Origin: Streptomyces sp. NBC_00193
Lineage (GTDB): Bacteria > Actinomycetota > Actinomycetes > Streptomycetales > Streptomycetaceae
Length of the DNA: 64,000 nt
Assembly (NCBI RefSeq): GCF_026342735.1
Contig: NZ_JAPEMM010000001.1
Span: 5,456,001-5,520,000, forward strand
Direction: 5' to 3'
This document shows, piece by piece, positions 54,124-62,151 of this stretch (its first letter is position 1; each line of letters opens with the position of its first letter). The notes below the pieces were generated by a model. The model made no database searches. It worked only from the letters and a program-made list of their open reading frames with translations, and was not told the origin of the DNA. A program made the position numbers and the translations under genes.

Positions 54124-55014
54124 TCAGCCCATCGCCTGGCGCATCAGCAGGTCCCTCAGCTCCCGCGTGTGCCTGCGGCTCACCTGCAGTTCGGCCGCGC
54201 CGACGCGGACCGTGGTGGTGCCCGCGTCCAGGCGCAGTTCGTCGATGCGGGCCAGGGCGACCAGGTGGCGGCGGTGAATGCGGACGAAACCGCGGGCCGC
54301 CCACCGCTCCTCCAGCGTGGACAGCGGAATCCGTACCAGGTGGCTGCCCTCGTCGGTGTGCAGCCGGGCGTAGTCGCCCTGGGCCTCCACGTACGCGATG
54401 TCCGCGATCGCCACGAAGCGGGTGACGCCGCCCAGTTCGACGGCGATCTGCTCGGGCGCGCGGTCCGCGCCGCGGGCGGCGGCGGACCCGGCGGACGCGG
54501 CGCCCGCCGCGGCTGCCGCGACGGGGGACCCGGGGATCTCGGGGGCGGCCGCGCGGGGCGCGCGGGCCGCCGGTACGGCGGGCACGGTCTCGGGGCCGGC
54601 CGCCGGGGGCTGCTCACCGGACCGGCCGGACTGCGCGCAGGCCCGCCGCACGGCCTCGGCCAGCCGCTCCGGCCGGACGGGCTTGAGCACGTAGTCCACG
54701 GCCTTGAGGTCGAAGGCCTGTACGGCGAACCCCTCGTGCGCGGTGACGAACACGATCAGCGGCGGCCGCGCGAACCCGGCCAGCAGCCGGGCGATGTCCA
54801 GTCCGGTCAGCCCCGCCATGTGGATGTCGAGGAAGACCACGTCGATGACGTCGGCCCCGTCCGGGCCGCTCTCCAGCGCCCGGGTGATCCGGCGCAGCGC
54901 CTCGGTGGCGTCCGAGGCGCCTTCGGCGCTGAGCACCCGGGGGTCCGAGCGCAGCAGGTAGAGGAGCTCTTCGAGCAGGGGCTTCTCGTCGTCGACGGCC
55001 AGTACGCGCAGCAT
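54124..55014 (-). CDS. LytTR-family response regulator
   Basis: A 296-aa regulator. The receiver (1-120) has D8/D9, phosphoacceptor D63 in FLDIHMAG, T91 and K111. An Ala/Pro-rich linker (about 130-190) joins a LytTR DNA-binding domain (about 190-290; FVAIADIAYVEAQGDYARLH, GFVRIHRRHLVALARI). LytTR proteins bind spaced direct repeats. ATG 55014 opens the putative regulator-(small)-symporter-kinase group. Five 14-bp tandem repeats lie in its upstream region (55111-55180), the right place for such sites. The likely cognate kinase is at 50274. Confidence 0.9.
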   Translation of the reverse strand: MLRVLAVDDEKPLLEELLYLLRSDPRVLSAEGASDATEALRRITRALESGPDGADVIDVVFLDIHMAGLTGLDIARLLAGFARPPLIVFVTAHEGFAVQAFDLKAVDYVLKPVRPERLAEAVRRACAQSGRSGEQPPAAGPETVPAVPAARAPRAAAPEIPGSPVAAAAAGAASAGSAAARGADRAPEQIAVELGGVTRFVAIADIAYVEAQGDYARLHTDEGSHLVRIPLSTLEERWAARGFVRIHRRHLVALARIDELRLDAGTTTVRVGAAELQVSRRHTRELRDLLMRQAMG

Positions 55015-55054
55015 GATGCGGAGTCTAGGTTCCGCCCGCCCGGGGCGAAACGGT

Positions 55055-55096
55055 GCGCGGCCCCCGCCCCGGGGGGAGGGGAGGCGGGGGCCGCGC
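55055..55096. promoter_or_regulatory. GC-rich hairpin before the response-regulator gene
   Basis: gcgcggcccccgcc (55055-55068) and ggcgggggccgcgc (55083-55096) are perfectly complementary around a 14-base loop. It lies 41-82 bp upstream of the regulator start, so it would be in the leader or promoter. It could terminate the lipoprotein transcript or attenuate the regulator. Confidence 0.5.
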
Positions 55097-55110
55097 GGTC
55101 GGTTGGTCCG

Positions 55111-55180
55111 GGGGACCGGTCTCGGGGGTCCGGTCGCAGGGGACCGGCCTCAGGGGTGCGGTGTCGGGGGACCGGTCTCA
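55111..55180. repeat. Five tandem 14-bp repeats upstream of the LytTR regulator
   Basis: The units are ggggaccggtctcg, ggggtccggtcgca, ggggaccggcctca, ggggtgcggtgtcg and ggggaccggtctca. Period 14 is exact over 70 bp; units 1, 3 and 5 are closest. They end 12 bp from the lipoprotein stop and precede the regulator gene on the opposite side of the hairpin. Possible regulator-binding direct repeats. Confidence 0.8.
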
Positions 55181-55192
55181 GCGAGGGCCGGT

Positions 55193-56149
55193 CTACTGGA
55201 CGGTGATGAGCTTGCCGTCGGGGGCGACCGCGTACCAGGTGCCGCCGACGCCCTGGCCGTTGATGTCGCCGGCCTTCTTGTCACCGGTGAAGGTGTAGAC
55301 GGGCCAGCAGTTCACCGTCTGCTGCTTCTTGCCGTCGGGGCGGTCGAGCACCAGGTAGTTCTTCTGGATGATCCCCTTGGCGTTCGCCTGGTCCACCGGC
55401 GGCACGACCGGCCACTTGGCCACGCAGTCGCCCTCGCACTTGGAGACCATCGGCCACGCGGTGTCGGGCTTGAACCGGTAGACCGTCATCCCGTTGCCGT
55501 CGACGATGTGGTCGCCGAGCTTCGGGTCCTTGGCCACGGTCAGCGCGCCGGAGGCCTGGCCGGCGCCGGCGCCGGCGGGTGCGGGGGCCGCCTTCGCCGC
55601 CTTCTTGCCGTCGGGAGCCGCCGCGAACCAGGTGCCGCCGACTCCCTGCCCGTTGGTGTCGCCCGCTTTGGTGTCCTTGCTGTACCGGTACACGGGCCAG
55701 CCCGCCACCGTCAGCTGCTTGCTTCCGTCGGTACGGACCACCTCGCCCAGCAGCGCAGGGTCCATGCCCGCCGCGGCGGTGGCGTCGCCGGCCGCGACCA
55801 CCGGCCAGACCTTCGCGCAGTCCCCGTCGCAGGAGGACTTGGACGGCTTCGCGGTGTCCTTGTCGAAGCGGTAGAGGGTGAAGCCCGCGCTGTCGGCGAG
55901 GACGGAGCCGAGCTTCTCGTCCTGGGCGATGGCCAGTTGGCCCGCGGGCTTGGCGTCGCCGGCGCCGGCCGCGGCGGCGTCGGAGCCCGAGCCGTAGCCG
56001 TCGCCCGAGGACGGGGCCTGGGAGGGAGCGGCGACCGCTCCGGCCGGCTTGGCGTTGTCGCCCGCCGAGTCGCTCCCGCCGCACGCGGTCGCGGTGAGTG
56101 CGACGGCGACCGCCACGGCCGCCAGGGTGGTTCCGCGCTTGATGCCCAT
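55193..56149 (-). CDS. SCO0930-family lipoprotein with two PF03640-type repeats
   Basis: A 318-aa secreted lipoprotein. The signal is TLAAVAVAVALTATACGGSD with lipobox Cys. A Ser/Gly/Ala linker follows, then two similar domains. Domain 1: DEKLGSVLADSAGFTLYRFD, CDGDCAKVWPVV. Domain 2: DPKLGDHIVDGNGMTVYRFK, CEGDCVAKWPVV. Each ends in a GQGVGGTW(F/Y)A sequence. The repeated CxGxC motif suggests haem or metal binding or a disulfide. GGGAGAGATC precedes ATG 56149. The function is unknown; electron-transfer roles have been suggested for related lipoproteins. Confidence 0.88.
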   Translation of the reverse strand: MGIKRGTTLAAVAVAVALTATACGGSDSAGDNAKPAGAVAAPSQAPSSGDGYGSGSDAAAAGAGDAKPAGQLAIAQDEKLGSVLADSAGFTLYRFDKDTAKPSKSSCDGDCAKVWPVVAAGDATAAAGMDPALLGEVVRTDGSKQLTVAGWPVYRYSKDTKAGDTNGQGVGGTWFAAAPDGKKAAKAAPAPAGAGAGQASGALTVAKDPKLGDHIVDGNGMTVYRFKPDTAWPMVSKCEGDCVAKWPVVPPVDQANAKGIIQKNYLVLDRPDGKKQQTVNCWPVYTFTGDKKAGDINGQGVGGTWYAVAPDGKLITVQ

Positions 56150-56287
56150 CTTGATCTCTCCCACGTGTGTGTCCCTGCCTGCGCCGCCGCTTTCATCCGT
56201 CCGAGCGGAGTGGAGCGGCGGCAACTTGTGCAGGACACGCCCTGGCGGGGCCGGTCTGTTCAATTCCTCCGATGTGGGCTGTTTCAC

Positions 56288-57424
56288 TCACCCCAGGTCG
56301 AACCCGGCCCGCTTCACGGCCGTGGCCACAGCGAGGCCGAGCGTGCGGTGTCCGGCGTCGTTGGGGTGCAGCCCGTCCGCCAAGTGCTCGGGGCCCAGCA
56401 GCTCCCGCCCCGGCAGCAGCACCAGCCGCTCGTCCCCGGCGGCGATCCGCTCCCGGGTGGCGCGCTCCATCGCGTCGCGCAGGGCGCCCAGGGTGGCGCC
56501 CAGCTTGTTCGGGGTGCGCTCCGCGTCCGGGCGCAGCACGGGGGAGAGGAGGAGCAGCGGTGTCCGGGGGTGACCCTGGCGGACCAGTTCGAGGAACGCG
56601 CGGGTGGTCTCGTACAGCAGCGGGGCCGAAAAGGGCACGCGGGACCAGCAGTTGGTGCCGAAGGCGAGGGTGAGGACGTCGGCGGGGAGTCCGGCGAGCT
56701 GCTCGGCGCAGGCCAGCTCCCCGCGCGCGGCGCCCGCGTAGCCGAGGTTGACGGTGTCCCAGCCGAGCGCCCGCCCGGCCACCGAGGGCCAGCCGTGCGC
56801 GGGCCGGGTGGACCACCAGCCCTCGGTGATGGAGTCGCCGTGCACCACCCAGCGGGTGGCGGGCGGTGCGGGGGCGAGCGGGCCGCCGATCCCGCGCAGG
56901 CCGAGGATCAGCGGGGACTGGGTCTCGGGCGGGTGGATGGTGAACGGGCCGGAGCCGCCCGGCAGTTCGAGGCGTACGACGGCCTCGGCGGCCGGCTCGG
57001 TGTACAGCTCGCCGACCACCCCGTGCCGGTCCCACAGGGCGAACCCGTGCGCCAGGTCGCGCAGCGCGTCGGTGGGGCCGGGCACGGTCGCCCGGTAGTG
57101 GATCTCCACCGCCCGGGTGCCGGGCGCGGTGAACTCCAGGCGCACCCCGATGGGCAGCGTGGCCCGCTCGCCGGTGTCCCAGGGCAGCCGCATGGTGTCG
57201 GCCGGATCGGCCCGCACGGGCCGGCCCCCGTCCAGCCAGGCCACCCCGCGCAGGAAGGGCCCCGGATCCAGCCACGGCCCGGCCTCCGAGCCTGCGTGCG
57301 CGGGCGTTCCCGCACCTGTGCCCATGCCTGCGCCCGCATCTACGCCTATGTCTGCGCCTACACCTGTGCCTGTGCCTATGCCTACGTCCGAGCCTGCGTC
57401 CGGCCCGGCTTCCCGTGTGCTCAT
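56288..57424 (-). CDS. GDSL-type esterase/lipase with Gly/Ala repeat N-terminus
   Basis: A 378-aa SGNH hydrolase. Residues 5-48 are Gly/Thr/Ala-rich with dipeptide repeats. About 60-175 forms a beta-rich carbohydrate-esterase-like N-domain (VRLEFTAPGTRAVEIHYRAT). The SGNH domain has WVVHGDSITEGWWST (catalytic Ser), LGYAGAARGELA, FGTNCWSRVPF (block III) and DGLHPNDAGH (Asp-His pair). No signal peptide is evident. GGAGG precedes ATG 57424, which overlaps the SDR stop (ATGA). It ends an LLM-SDR-GDSL operon; a carbohydrate or acyl ester is the likely substrate. Confidence 0.86.
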   Translation of the reverse strand: MSTREAGPDAGSDVGIGTGTGVGADIGVDAGAGMGTGAGTPAHAGSEAGPWLDPGPFLRGVAWLDGGRPVRADPADTMRLPWDTGERATLPIGVRLEFTAPGTRAVEIHYRATVPGPTDALRDLAHGFALWDRHGVVGELYTEPAAEAVVRLELPGGSGPFTIHPPETQSPLILGLRGIGGPLAPAPPATRWVVHGDSITEGWWSTRPAHGWPSVAGRALGWDTVNLGYAGAARGELACAEQLAGLPADVLTLAFGTNCWSRVPFSAPLLYETTRAFLELVRQGHPRTPLLLLSPVLRPDAERTPNKLGATLGALRDAMERATRERIAAGDERLVLLPGRELLGPEHLADGLHPNDAGHRTLGLAVATAVKRAGFDLG

Positions 57425-58278
57425 CGTGCGCCTCCGACCGTCGGGTACGGGAACTTCACGCCGACGCCGCCGTCCACGACCAGCGTCTGGCCCGTCATGT
57501 ACGAGGACTGCGGCGAAGCCAGGAAGTACAGCGCGGCCGCGATGTCCCGGGTCTCCGCGACCCGGCCCAGCGGGGCGTTCGCCGCGTTCTGCCTCCGCCC
57601 CTCCGGGCCCAGCAGGGCGGCCACCCGCGGGGTCCACACCACCCCCGGTGCCACCGCGTTGACCCGTACCCCGCGCGGGCCAAGCTCTACCGCCGCCGAG
57701 CGCACCAAGGAGATCAGGCCGGCCTTCGCGGCTCCGTACGCGGCGTGCAGCGGGGCGGCGGTGAGCCCGGAGACGGAGGCGACGAAGACCAGCGGCCCGC
57801 CGCCGGCCGCGGCGACGGCCTCGCCGCCGTACTGCACGGCCAGCCAGGCGTGCCGCAGCACCAGGTCGAAGTGCCAGTCCCAGCCCTCGTCGTCCAGCTC
57901 GGGCAGCGCGGCGTACCGGGCCATGCCGACGATGTCGACGACCCCGCCGACCGGGCGGCCCCCGAGCAGCTCCGGCGCCGCGGCGAAGAGCTCCCGTACG
58001 GCCTCGCGCCGCGTGACGTCGGCGGCGTACGGGACGCCCCCGGTCTCGGCGGCGACCGCCCGGGCCCGCTCCTCGTCCACGTCCACGCACAGCACGCGGG
58101 CTCCGCCCGCGGCCAGCGCGTGCGCGGTCTGGCGGCCGATGCCGTTGCCCGCGCCGAGCAGGACCAGGGCCCGGCCGTCGAGCCGGTGCAGGGCGGCGTA
58201 GTCGGGGACGGACGAGGTGTCGGGGGCGGACGGGACATCGGGGGAGGCGTCGGCGGTGGTGTCGGGGCCGTCGCTCAC
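57421..58278 (-). CDS. SDR-family oxidoreductase
   Basis: A 285-aa short-chain dehydrogenase/reductase. After a 32-residue Asp/Ser/Pro tail come the cofactor loop VLLGAGNGIGRQTAHALA, VCVD-type Asp for NAD (CVDVDEERA), the catalytic Ser in FVASVSGLTAAPLH, and YGAAKAG (Tyr/Lys). VVDIVGMARYAAL replaces the usual NNAG. GTG 58278 overlaps the LLM stop (GTGA), so translation is coupled. Together with the LLM flavin enzyme it may oxidise or reduce a common small molecule. Confidence 0.9.
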   Translation of the reverse strand: MSDGPDTTADASPDVPSAPDTSSVPDYAALHRLDGRALVLLGAGNGIGRQTAHALAAGGARVLCVDVDEERARAVAAETGGVPYAADVTRREAVRELFAAAPELLGGRPVGGVVDIVGMARYAALPELDDEGWDWHFDLVLRHAWLAVQYGGEAVAAAGGGPLVFVASVSGLTAAPLHAAYGAAKAGLISLVRSAAVELGPRGVRVNAVAPGVVWTPRVAALLGPEGRRQNAANAPLGRVAETRDIAAALYFLASPQSSYMTGQTLVVDGGVGVKFPYPTVGGAR

Positions 58279-59399
58279 GCGGAGGCCTTCCGGGGCGTGT
58301 ACCGGGCCAGTTCCGGGATGACTTCCTTGCCCAGGATCTCCAGGGTCCGCAGGATCTCCCGGTGTTCCAGGTAGCCCCACTGGACGTAGCAGATGAGCTG
58401 GTCGACGCCGAGGTCCGCGTACCGCTTGGCCTTGGCGACGATCGTCTCCGCGTCCCCGATGAGGATCATGTCCCCGTCGCTGAACTCCCGTACGGGTACG
58501 TTCCCTTCGAGGATCGGCGTGAGCAGCGGGAAGGTCCGCTCCCGCTCCTCGGGGCTCAGGTGCGGCAGCTCCCACTCCAGGGTGAACTGCGCCAGGTTGG
58601 AGTACCACCAGGCGACCGACTCCCAGACCCGGGGACCCGGCTCGGTGCGCGGCGGGGTGGCGTGGACCAGGGTGTAGGCGGCGACCCGGTCCGTGGTGAC
58701 GTCGGTGAGGGGGCCCGGGGCGGCGGCCGCGGCCCGGTAGGCGGCCACCTGGGCGGCCATCGCCTCCAGCGGCTGCATGATCGAGAAGGACAGCAGCCCG
58801 AGGCCGTGCGCGCCCGCGACCTCCGCGGAGCCGGGGGAGGTGGCCGCCATCCAGGCGGGCGGGTGCGGATCCTGCACCGGCTTGGGGGTGACCATGCGGC
58901 GCGGGAAGGCGAAACGCTCCGACTCGTACGCGAAGTACTCCTCGCGCCACATTCCGGTCACGATCTCGATGGCCTCGCGCCAGTCGTCGCGGGACTTCTC
59001 CCGGTCCACCCCGAAGGCCGCCTGCTCCATGGGCGTGGAGCGGCCGGTGCCCCACTCCACCCGGCCGCCGGAGAGCACGTCGACGGTGGCGACCTTCTCC
59101 GCGATGCGCTGCGGCGGCGTGAAGGCGAAGGGGGTCAGGGTCACGCCGAAGCCCAGCCGGATCCGCTCGGTGAGCCCGGCCAGGTGTCCGAGGAGCACCT
59201 CGGGGGCCGGGCAGTGCGAGCGGCCCTCGCGGAAGTGGTGCTCGACCGCCCAGACGGTACGGAAGCCCATCCGGTCGGCGAGCCGGATCTGTTCCACCGC
59301 CTCCCGGTAAGCGCGCTGCTCAGCGGCCCGCTGGCCGTGCGGGTGGGCTCCCCGCCAGGGCCGCGGCACGTCGATCTCGTAGAGCACGTCCAGGTCCAT
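58275..59399 (-). CDS. LLM-class flavin-dependent oxidoreductase (luciferase-like)
   Basis: A 374-aa TIM-barrel monooxygenase using FMNH2. MDLDVLYEIDVPRPWRG begins the protein; FRTVWAVEHHFREGRSHCPA, RIRLGFGVTLTPFAF and VDVLSGGRVEWGTGRST are family landmarks. HGLGLLSFSIMQPLEAM and a C-terminal GDAETIVAKAKRYADLGVDQ complete it. ATG 59399 is favoured over an upstream ATG at 59513, whose 38 residues are not conserved. It starts the LLM-SDR-GDSL operon, divergent from the amino-acid permease. Substrate unknown. Confidence 0.9.
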   Translation of the reverse strand: MDLDVLYEIDVPRPWRGAHPHGQRAAEQRAYREAVEQIRLADRMGFRTVWAVEHHFREGRSHCPAPEVLLGHLAGLTERIRLGFGVTLTPFAFTPPQRIAEKVATVDVLSGGRVEWGTGRSTPMEQAAFGVDREKSRDDWREAIEIVTGMWREEYFAYESERFAFPRRMVTPKPVQDPHPPAWMAATSPGSAEVAGAHGLGLLSFSIMQPLEAMAAQVAAYRAAAAAPGPLTDVTTDRVAAYTLVHATPPRTEPGPRVWESVAWWYSNLAQFTLEWELPHLSPEERERTFPLLTPILEGNVPVREFSDGDMILIGDAETIVAKAKRYADLGVDQLICYVQWGYLEHREILRTLEILGKEVIPELARYTPRKASA

Positions 59400-59709
59400 G
59401 GCGGCACGCTGCGGCAGATCTGACGAAGTGTCAAGAATGCGGGGTCGGGATGGCCCGCGCACTGATCGATCATCCCCGCGCAACAAAGGACCATCCATGA
59501 CAGATCCGCGCAACGATCAGTCGCCTATGTGCAAGGATGGTGCATTACGGGCGGTATCACTCAGCTCGTAGGCTCACTCGCTGTACGTGGAGTGGCGTGG
59601 ACCGCCTGCTCGGCGGTCCCCCATGCCCAGGCCTTCCCGGCCTGCTCCTGCTCCGGACCGCTGCGGTCGATGCCTCACACCCCACCCGCAGTGACAAAGG
59701 AGTCCCCTC
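59400..59709. promoter_or_regulatory. 310-bp divergent spacer with 30-bp-spaced direct repeats
   Basis: No gene is seen between the LLM gene and the permease gene. ccgcgcaac occurs at 59476-59484 and 59506-59514, exactly 30 bp apart, with gatc sequences at the outer edges. This spacing puts both on one face of the helix. It is an attractive site for a regulator such as the Lrp protein encoded after the permease, but no box was matched. Confidence 0.4.
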
Positions 59710-61203
59710 GTGCTCGACCACGGCCAGGCGCCACCGCTCGCTCCCGCCCCCGAGGCGCCGCGCAAGCCCGCCCACCCGCTCCTGCGCCGCAAGCCGGTGG
59801 AGCAGCTGGTCGCCGAGGGCGGCCAGGGTGAGGGCGGCTCCCTGCGCCGCTCGCTCACGATGTGGCAGCTGACCATGATCAGCATCGGCGCGACGCTCGG
59901 CACCGGCATCTTCGTCGTCCTCGGCACCGCGGCCCCCAAGGCCGGCCCCGCCGTCACGATCTCCTTCGTCATCGCGGGCCTGACCGCCCTGTTCTCGGCC
60001 CTCTCCTACGCGGAGCTGGCCGGATCGGTGCCGGTCTCCGGATCCTCGTACTCGTACTCGTACGCCACCATGGGCGAGCTCGTCGCCTGGGTCTGCGGCT
60101 GGTGCCTGGTCCTGGAGTACGGGGTCTCCGTCGCGGCCGTCGCCGTCGGCTGGGGCGAGTACCTCAACGAGCTCCTCGACGGGACCATAGGCGTCACCAT
60201 CCCCGACGGCGTCTCGGCCCCGCTGGGCGAAGGCGGCTTCATCAACCTGCCGGCCCTGGTCGTCGTCCTGCTCGCCATGGTCTTCCTGATGCGCGGCGCC
60301 AAGGAGAGCGCCCGGATCAACTCGATCATGGTCGGCGTGAAGATCGTCACCCTGCTGCTCTTCATCGGCATCGGCTTCATGGGCATCAAGGCCGGCAACT
60401 ACGCCCCGCTCGCGCCGCTCGGCATCACCGGCATCAGCGCCGGCGCCGCCACGCTCTTCTTCTCGTACATCGGCTTCGACGCCGCCTCCACCGCCGGTGA
60501 AGAGGCGAAGAACCCCAAGCGCGACCTGCCCCGCGCGATCATGCTCTCGCTGCTGATCGTCACCGTGCTCTACGTCCTCGTCGCCTTCGTCGCCGTCGGC
60601 GCCATGCCGTGGCAGGACTTCGAGGGCACCGAGGCCGCGCTCGCCCAGATCATGACCGACGTCTCCGGCCACACCTTCTGGGGCGTCGTCCTCGCCGCCG
60701 GTGCCGTCGTCGCCATCGCCTCCGTGGTCTTCGCCGTCCTCTACGGCCAGACCCGCATCCTCTTCGCCATGTCCCGCGACGGCCTCGTGCCCAAGGTCTT
60801 CGCCAAGGTCGACGCGAAGACCGGCGCCCCCCGCGCCAACGTGGTGATCGTCTCCCTCTTCTGCGGCACGCTCGCGGCCTTCATCCCGCTCGGCAAGCTG
60901 GCGGACGCCACCAGCATCGGCACCCTCTTCGCCTTCGGCCTCGTCAACGTCGCCGTCGTGATCCTGCGCAAGACCCGCCCGGACATGCCGCGCACCTTCA
61001 AGGTGGCGCTCTTCCCGATCACGCCGATCCTGGGCCTGCTCGCCTGCGGCTACATGATGCTCAGCCTGGACACCGCCACCTGGATCGTCTTCGGTGGCTG
61101 GATGGCCGTTGGCCTCGTGGTCTACTTCCAGTACGGCATCCGCCGTTCCCGACTGGCCACAGCCCAGCCGACCGCTACGCAGCCGGCCGCAGCAGAGAAG
61201 TGA
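59710..61203 (+). CDS. APC-family amino-acid permease (CAT-like)
   Basis: A 497-aa membrane protein with 12 predicted helices. After a 48-residue Pro/Ala-rich cytoplasmic tail comes TMWQLTMISIGATLGTGIFV, the first helix with the substrate-binding GTGIF motif. GSSYSYSYATMGELVAWVCG, the SYIGFDAASTAGEEAKNPKR box and RILFAMSRDGLVPKVFAKVD are typical of cationic amino-acid transporters. GTG 59710. An Lrp regulator starts 10 bp after its stop, so amino-acid-responsive regulation is likely. Confidence 0.92.
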   Translation: MLDHGQAPPLAPAPEAPRKPAHPLLRRKPVEQLVAEGGQGEGGSLRRSLTMWQLTMISIGATLGTGIFVVLGTAAPKAGPAVTISFVIAGLTALFSALSYAELAGSVPVSGSSYSYSYATMGELVAWVCGWCLVLEYGVSVAAVAVGWGEYLNELLDGTIGVTIPDGVSAPLGEGGFINLPALVVVLLAMVFLMRGAKESARINSIMVGVKIVTLLLFIGIGFMGIKAGNYAPLAPLGITGISAGAATLFFSYIGFDAASTAGEEAKNPKRDLPRAIMLSLLIVTVLYVLVAFVAVGAMPWQDFEGTEAALAQIMTDVSGHTFWGVVLAAGAVVAIASVVFAVLYGQTRILFAMSRDGLVPKVFAKVDAKTGAPRANVVIVSLFCGTLAAFIPLGKLADATSIGTLFAFGLVNVAVVILRKTRPDMPRTFKVALFPITPILGLLACGYMMLSLDTATWIVFGGWMAVGLVVYFQYGIRRSRLATAQPTATQPAAAEK

Positions 61204-61213
61204 TTCACCCGTA

Positions 61214-61669
61214 GTGCGACTGAACGATCTCGACGAACGCATCGTGCACGCCCTGGCCAAGGACGCCCGCCGCTCCTTCGCGGACATCGGCTCCGAGGTC
61301 GGACTCTCGGCCCCCGCCGTCAAACGGCGTGTGGACCGGCTGCGCGCCGAAGGAGCCATCACCGGCTTCACCGTCCGCGTGGACCCCGCCTCGATGGGCT
61401 GGGAGACCGAGGGCTTCATCGAGATGTACTGCCGCCACAACACCTCGCCGGACGACATCCGGCGGGGGCTGGAGCGCTACCCCGAGGTGGTGTCCGCGTC
61501 GACCGTCACCGGCGACGCGGACGCCCTCGTCCAGATCTTCGCCTCCGACATGCGGCACTTCGAGCGGGTCCTGGAGCGGATCGCGGGCGAGCCCTTCGTG
61601 GAGCGCACCAAGTCCGTCCTCGTCCTCTCCCCGCTCCTGCGCCGCTTCACCTCCGGCGCGCCCGCGTAG
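61214..61669 (+). CDS. Lrp/AsnC-family transcriptional regulator
   Basis: A 151-aa regulator. Residues 1-60 form the Lrp HTH (VRLNDLDERIVHALAKDARR, FADIGSEVGLSAPAVKRRVD). About 65-145 is the RAM ligand-binding domain (GFTVRVDPASMGWETEGFIE, EVVSASTVTGDADALVQIFA). GTG 61214 is the start that fits the family; no clear RBS is seen, so translation may be coupled to the permease. It probably senses an amino acid carried by the permease. The 3' end overlaps the convergent WhiB gene by 23 bp. Confidence 0.9.
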   Translation: MRLNDLDERIVHALAKDARRSFADIGSEVGLSAPAVKRRVDRLRAEGAITGFTVRVDPASMGWETEGFIEMYCRHNTSPDDIRRGLERYPEVVSASTVTGDADALVQIFASDMRHFERVLERIAGEPFVERTKSVLVLSPLLRRFTSGAPA

Positions 61670-62036
61670 CGGTCCCCGCCCCCCGCTTCCCGCGCTTGCG
61701 CAGCAGCTCGCGGCGCTCCTCCTCGGTCAGACCGCCCCACACCCCGTACGGCTCCCGCGTGCGCAGGGCGTGCTCCAGACACGCCGCGCGCACCGGGCAT
61801 CCGGCGCAGACCTGCTTCGCGGCCTCGTCGCGCTGCTCCCGGTCCTCGCCCCGCTCGTCGGCGGGATGGAAGAACCGCGTCGAGCCGAGCTCGCGGCAGG
61901 CAGCCCGCGACTGCCACTGCCAGTGGTGTCCGGCGGACCCGGGCAGCCGGGCCGTGCGGGCCGCGGGGACGCGGGGAGTCGCGGGAGGTGCGGTGGACGG
62001 GGTGGACGTGGCCGCCCTGGAGGGGCTGCGGTTCAT
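61647..62036 (-). CDS. WhiB-family iron-sulfur regulator
   Basis: A 129-aa Wbl protein. Four cluster-binding cysteines lie in SRAACRELG, KQVCAGCPV and RAACLEHAL. The turn GVWGGLTEEERREL follows, and the C-terminal RKRGKRGAGTATRARRR is the basic DNA-binding tail. Start ATG 62036 has GAAGGGAA upstream; the 40-residue N-terminal part is Ser/Pro/Ala-rich. WhiB-like proteins bind the principal sigma factor and respond to NO or O2. It is a single gene; which Wbl paralogue it is cannot be said. Confidence 0.93.
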   Translation of the reverse strand: MNRSPSRAATSTPSTAPPATPRVPAARTARLPGSAGHHWQWQSRAACRELGSTRFFHPADERGEDREQRDEAAKQVCAGCPVRAACLEHALRTREPYGVWGGLTEEERRELLRKRGKRGAGTATRARRR

Positions 62037-62151
62037 GACGGTTCCCTTCGCGCCGAGGTCGCAGACTGTGTCCTCCACGCGTGTGACCGCTCCGCTCCGC
62101 GTCAAACCCGCCCGCCAAACCCGCCCGCGGAAATCCCCGCAACGGCCCGGC

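Noticed and set aside
55111-55180. CRISPR array
   Set aside because: The 14-bp repeats are back to back with no spacers, and no cas genes are present.
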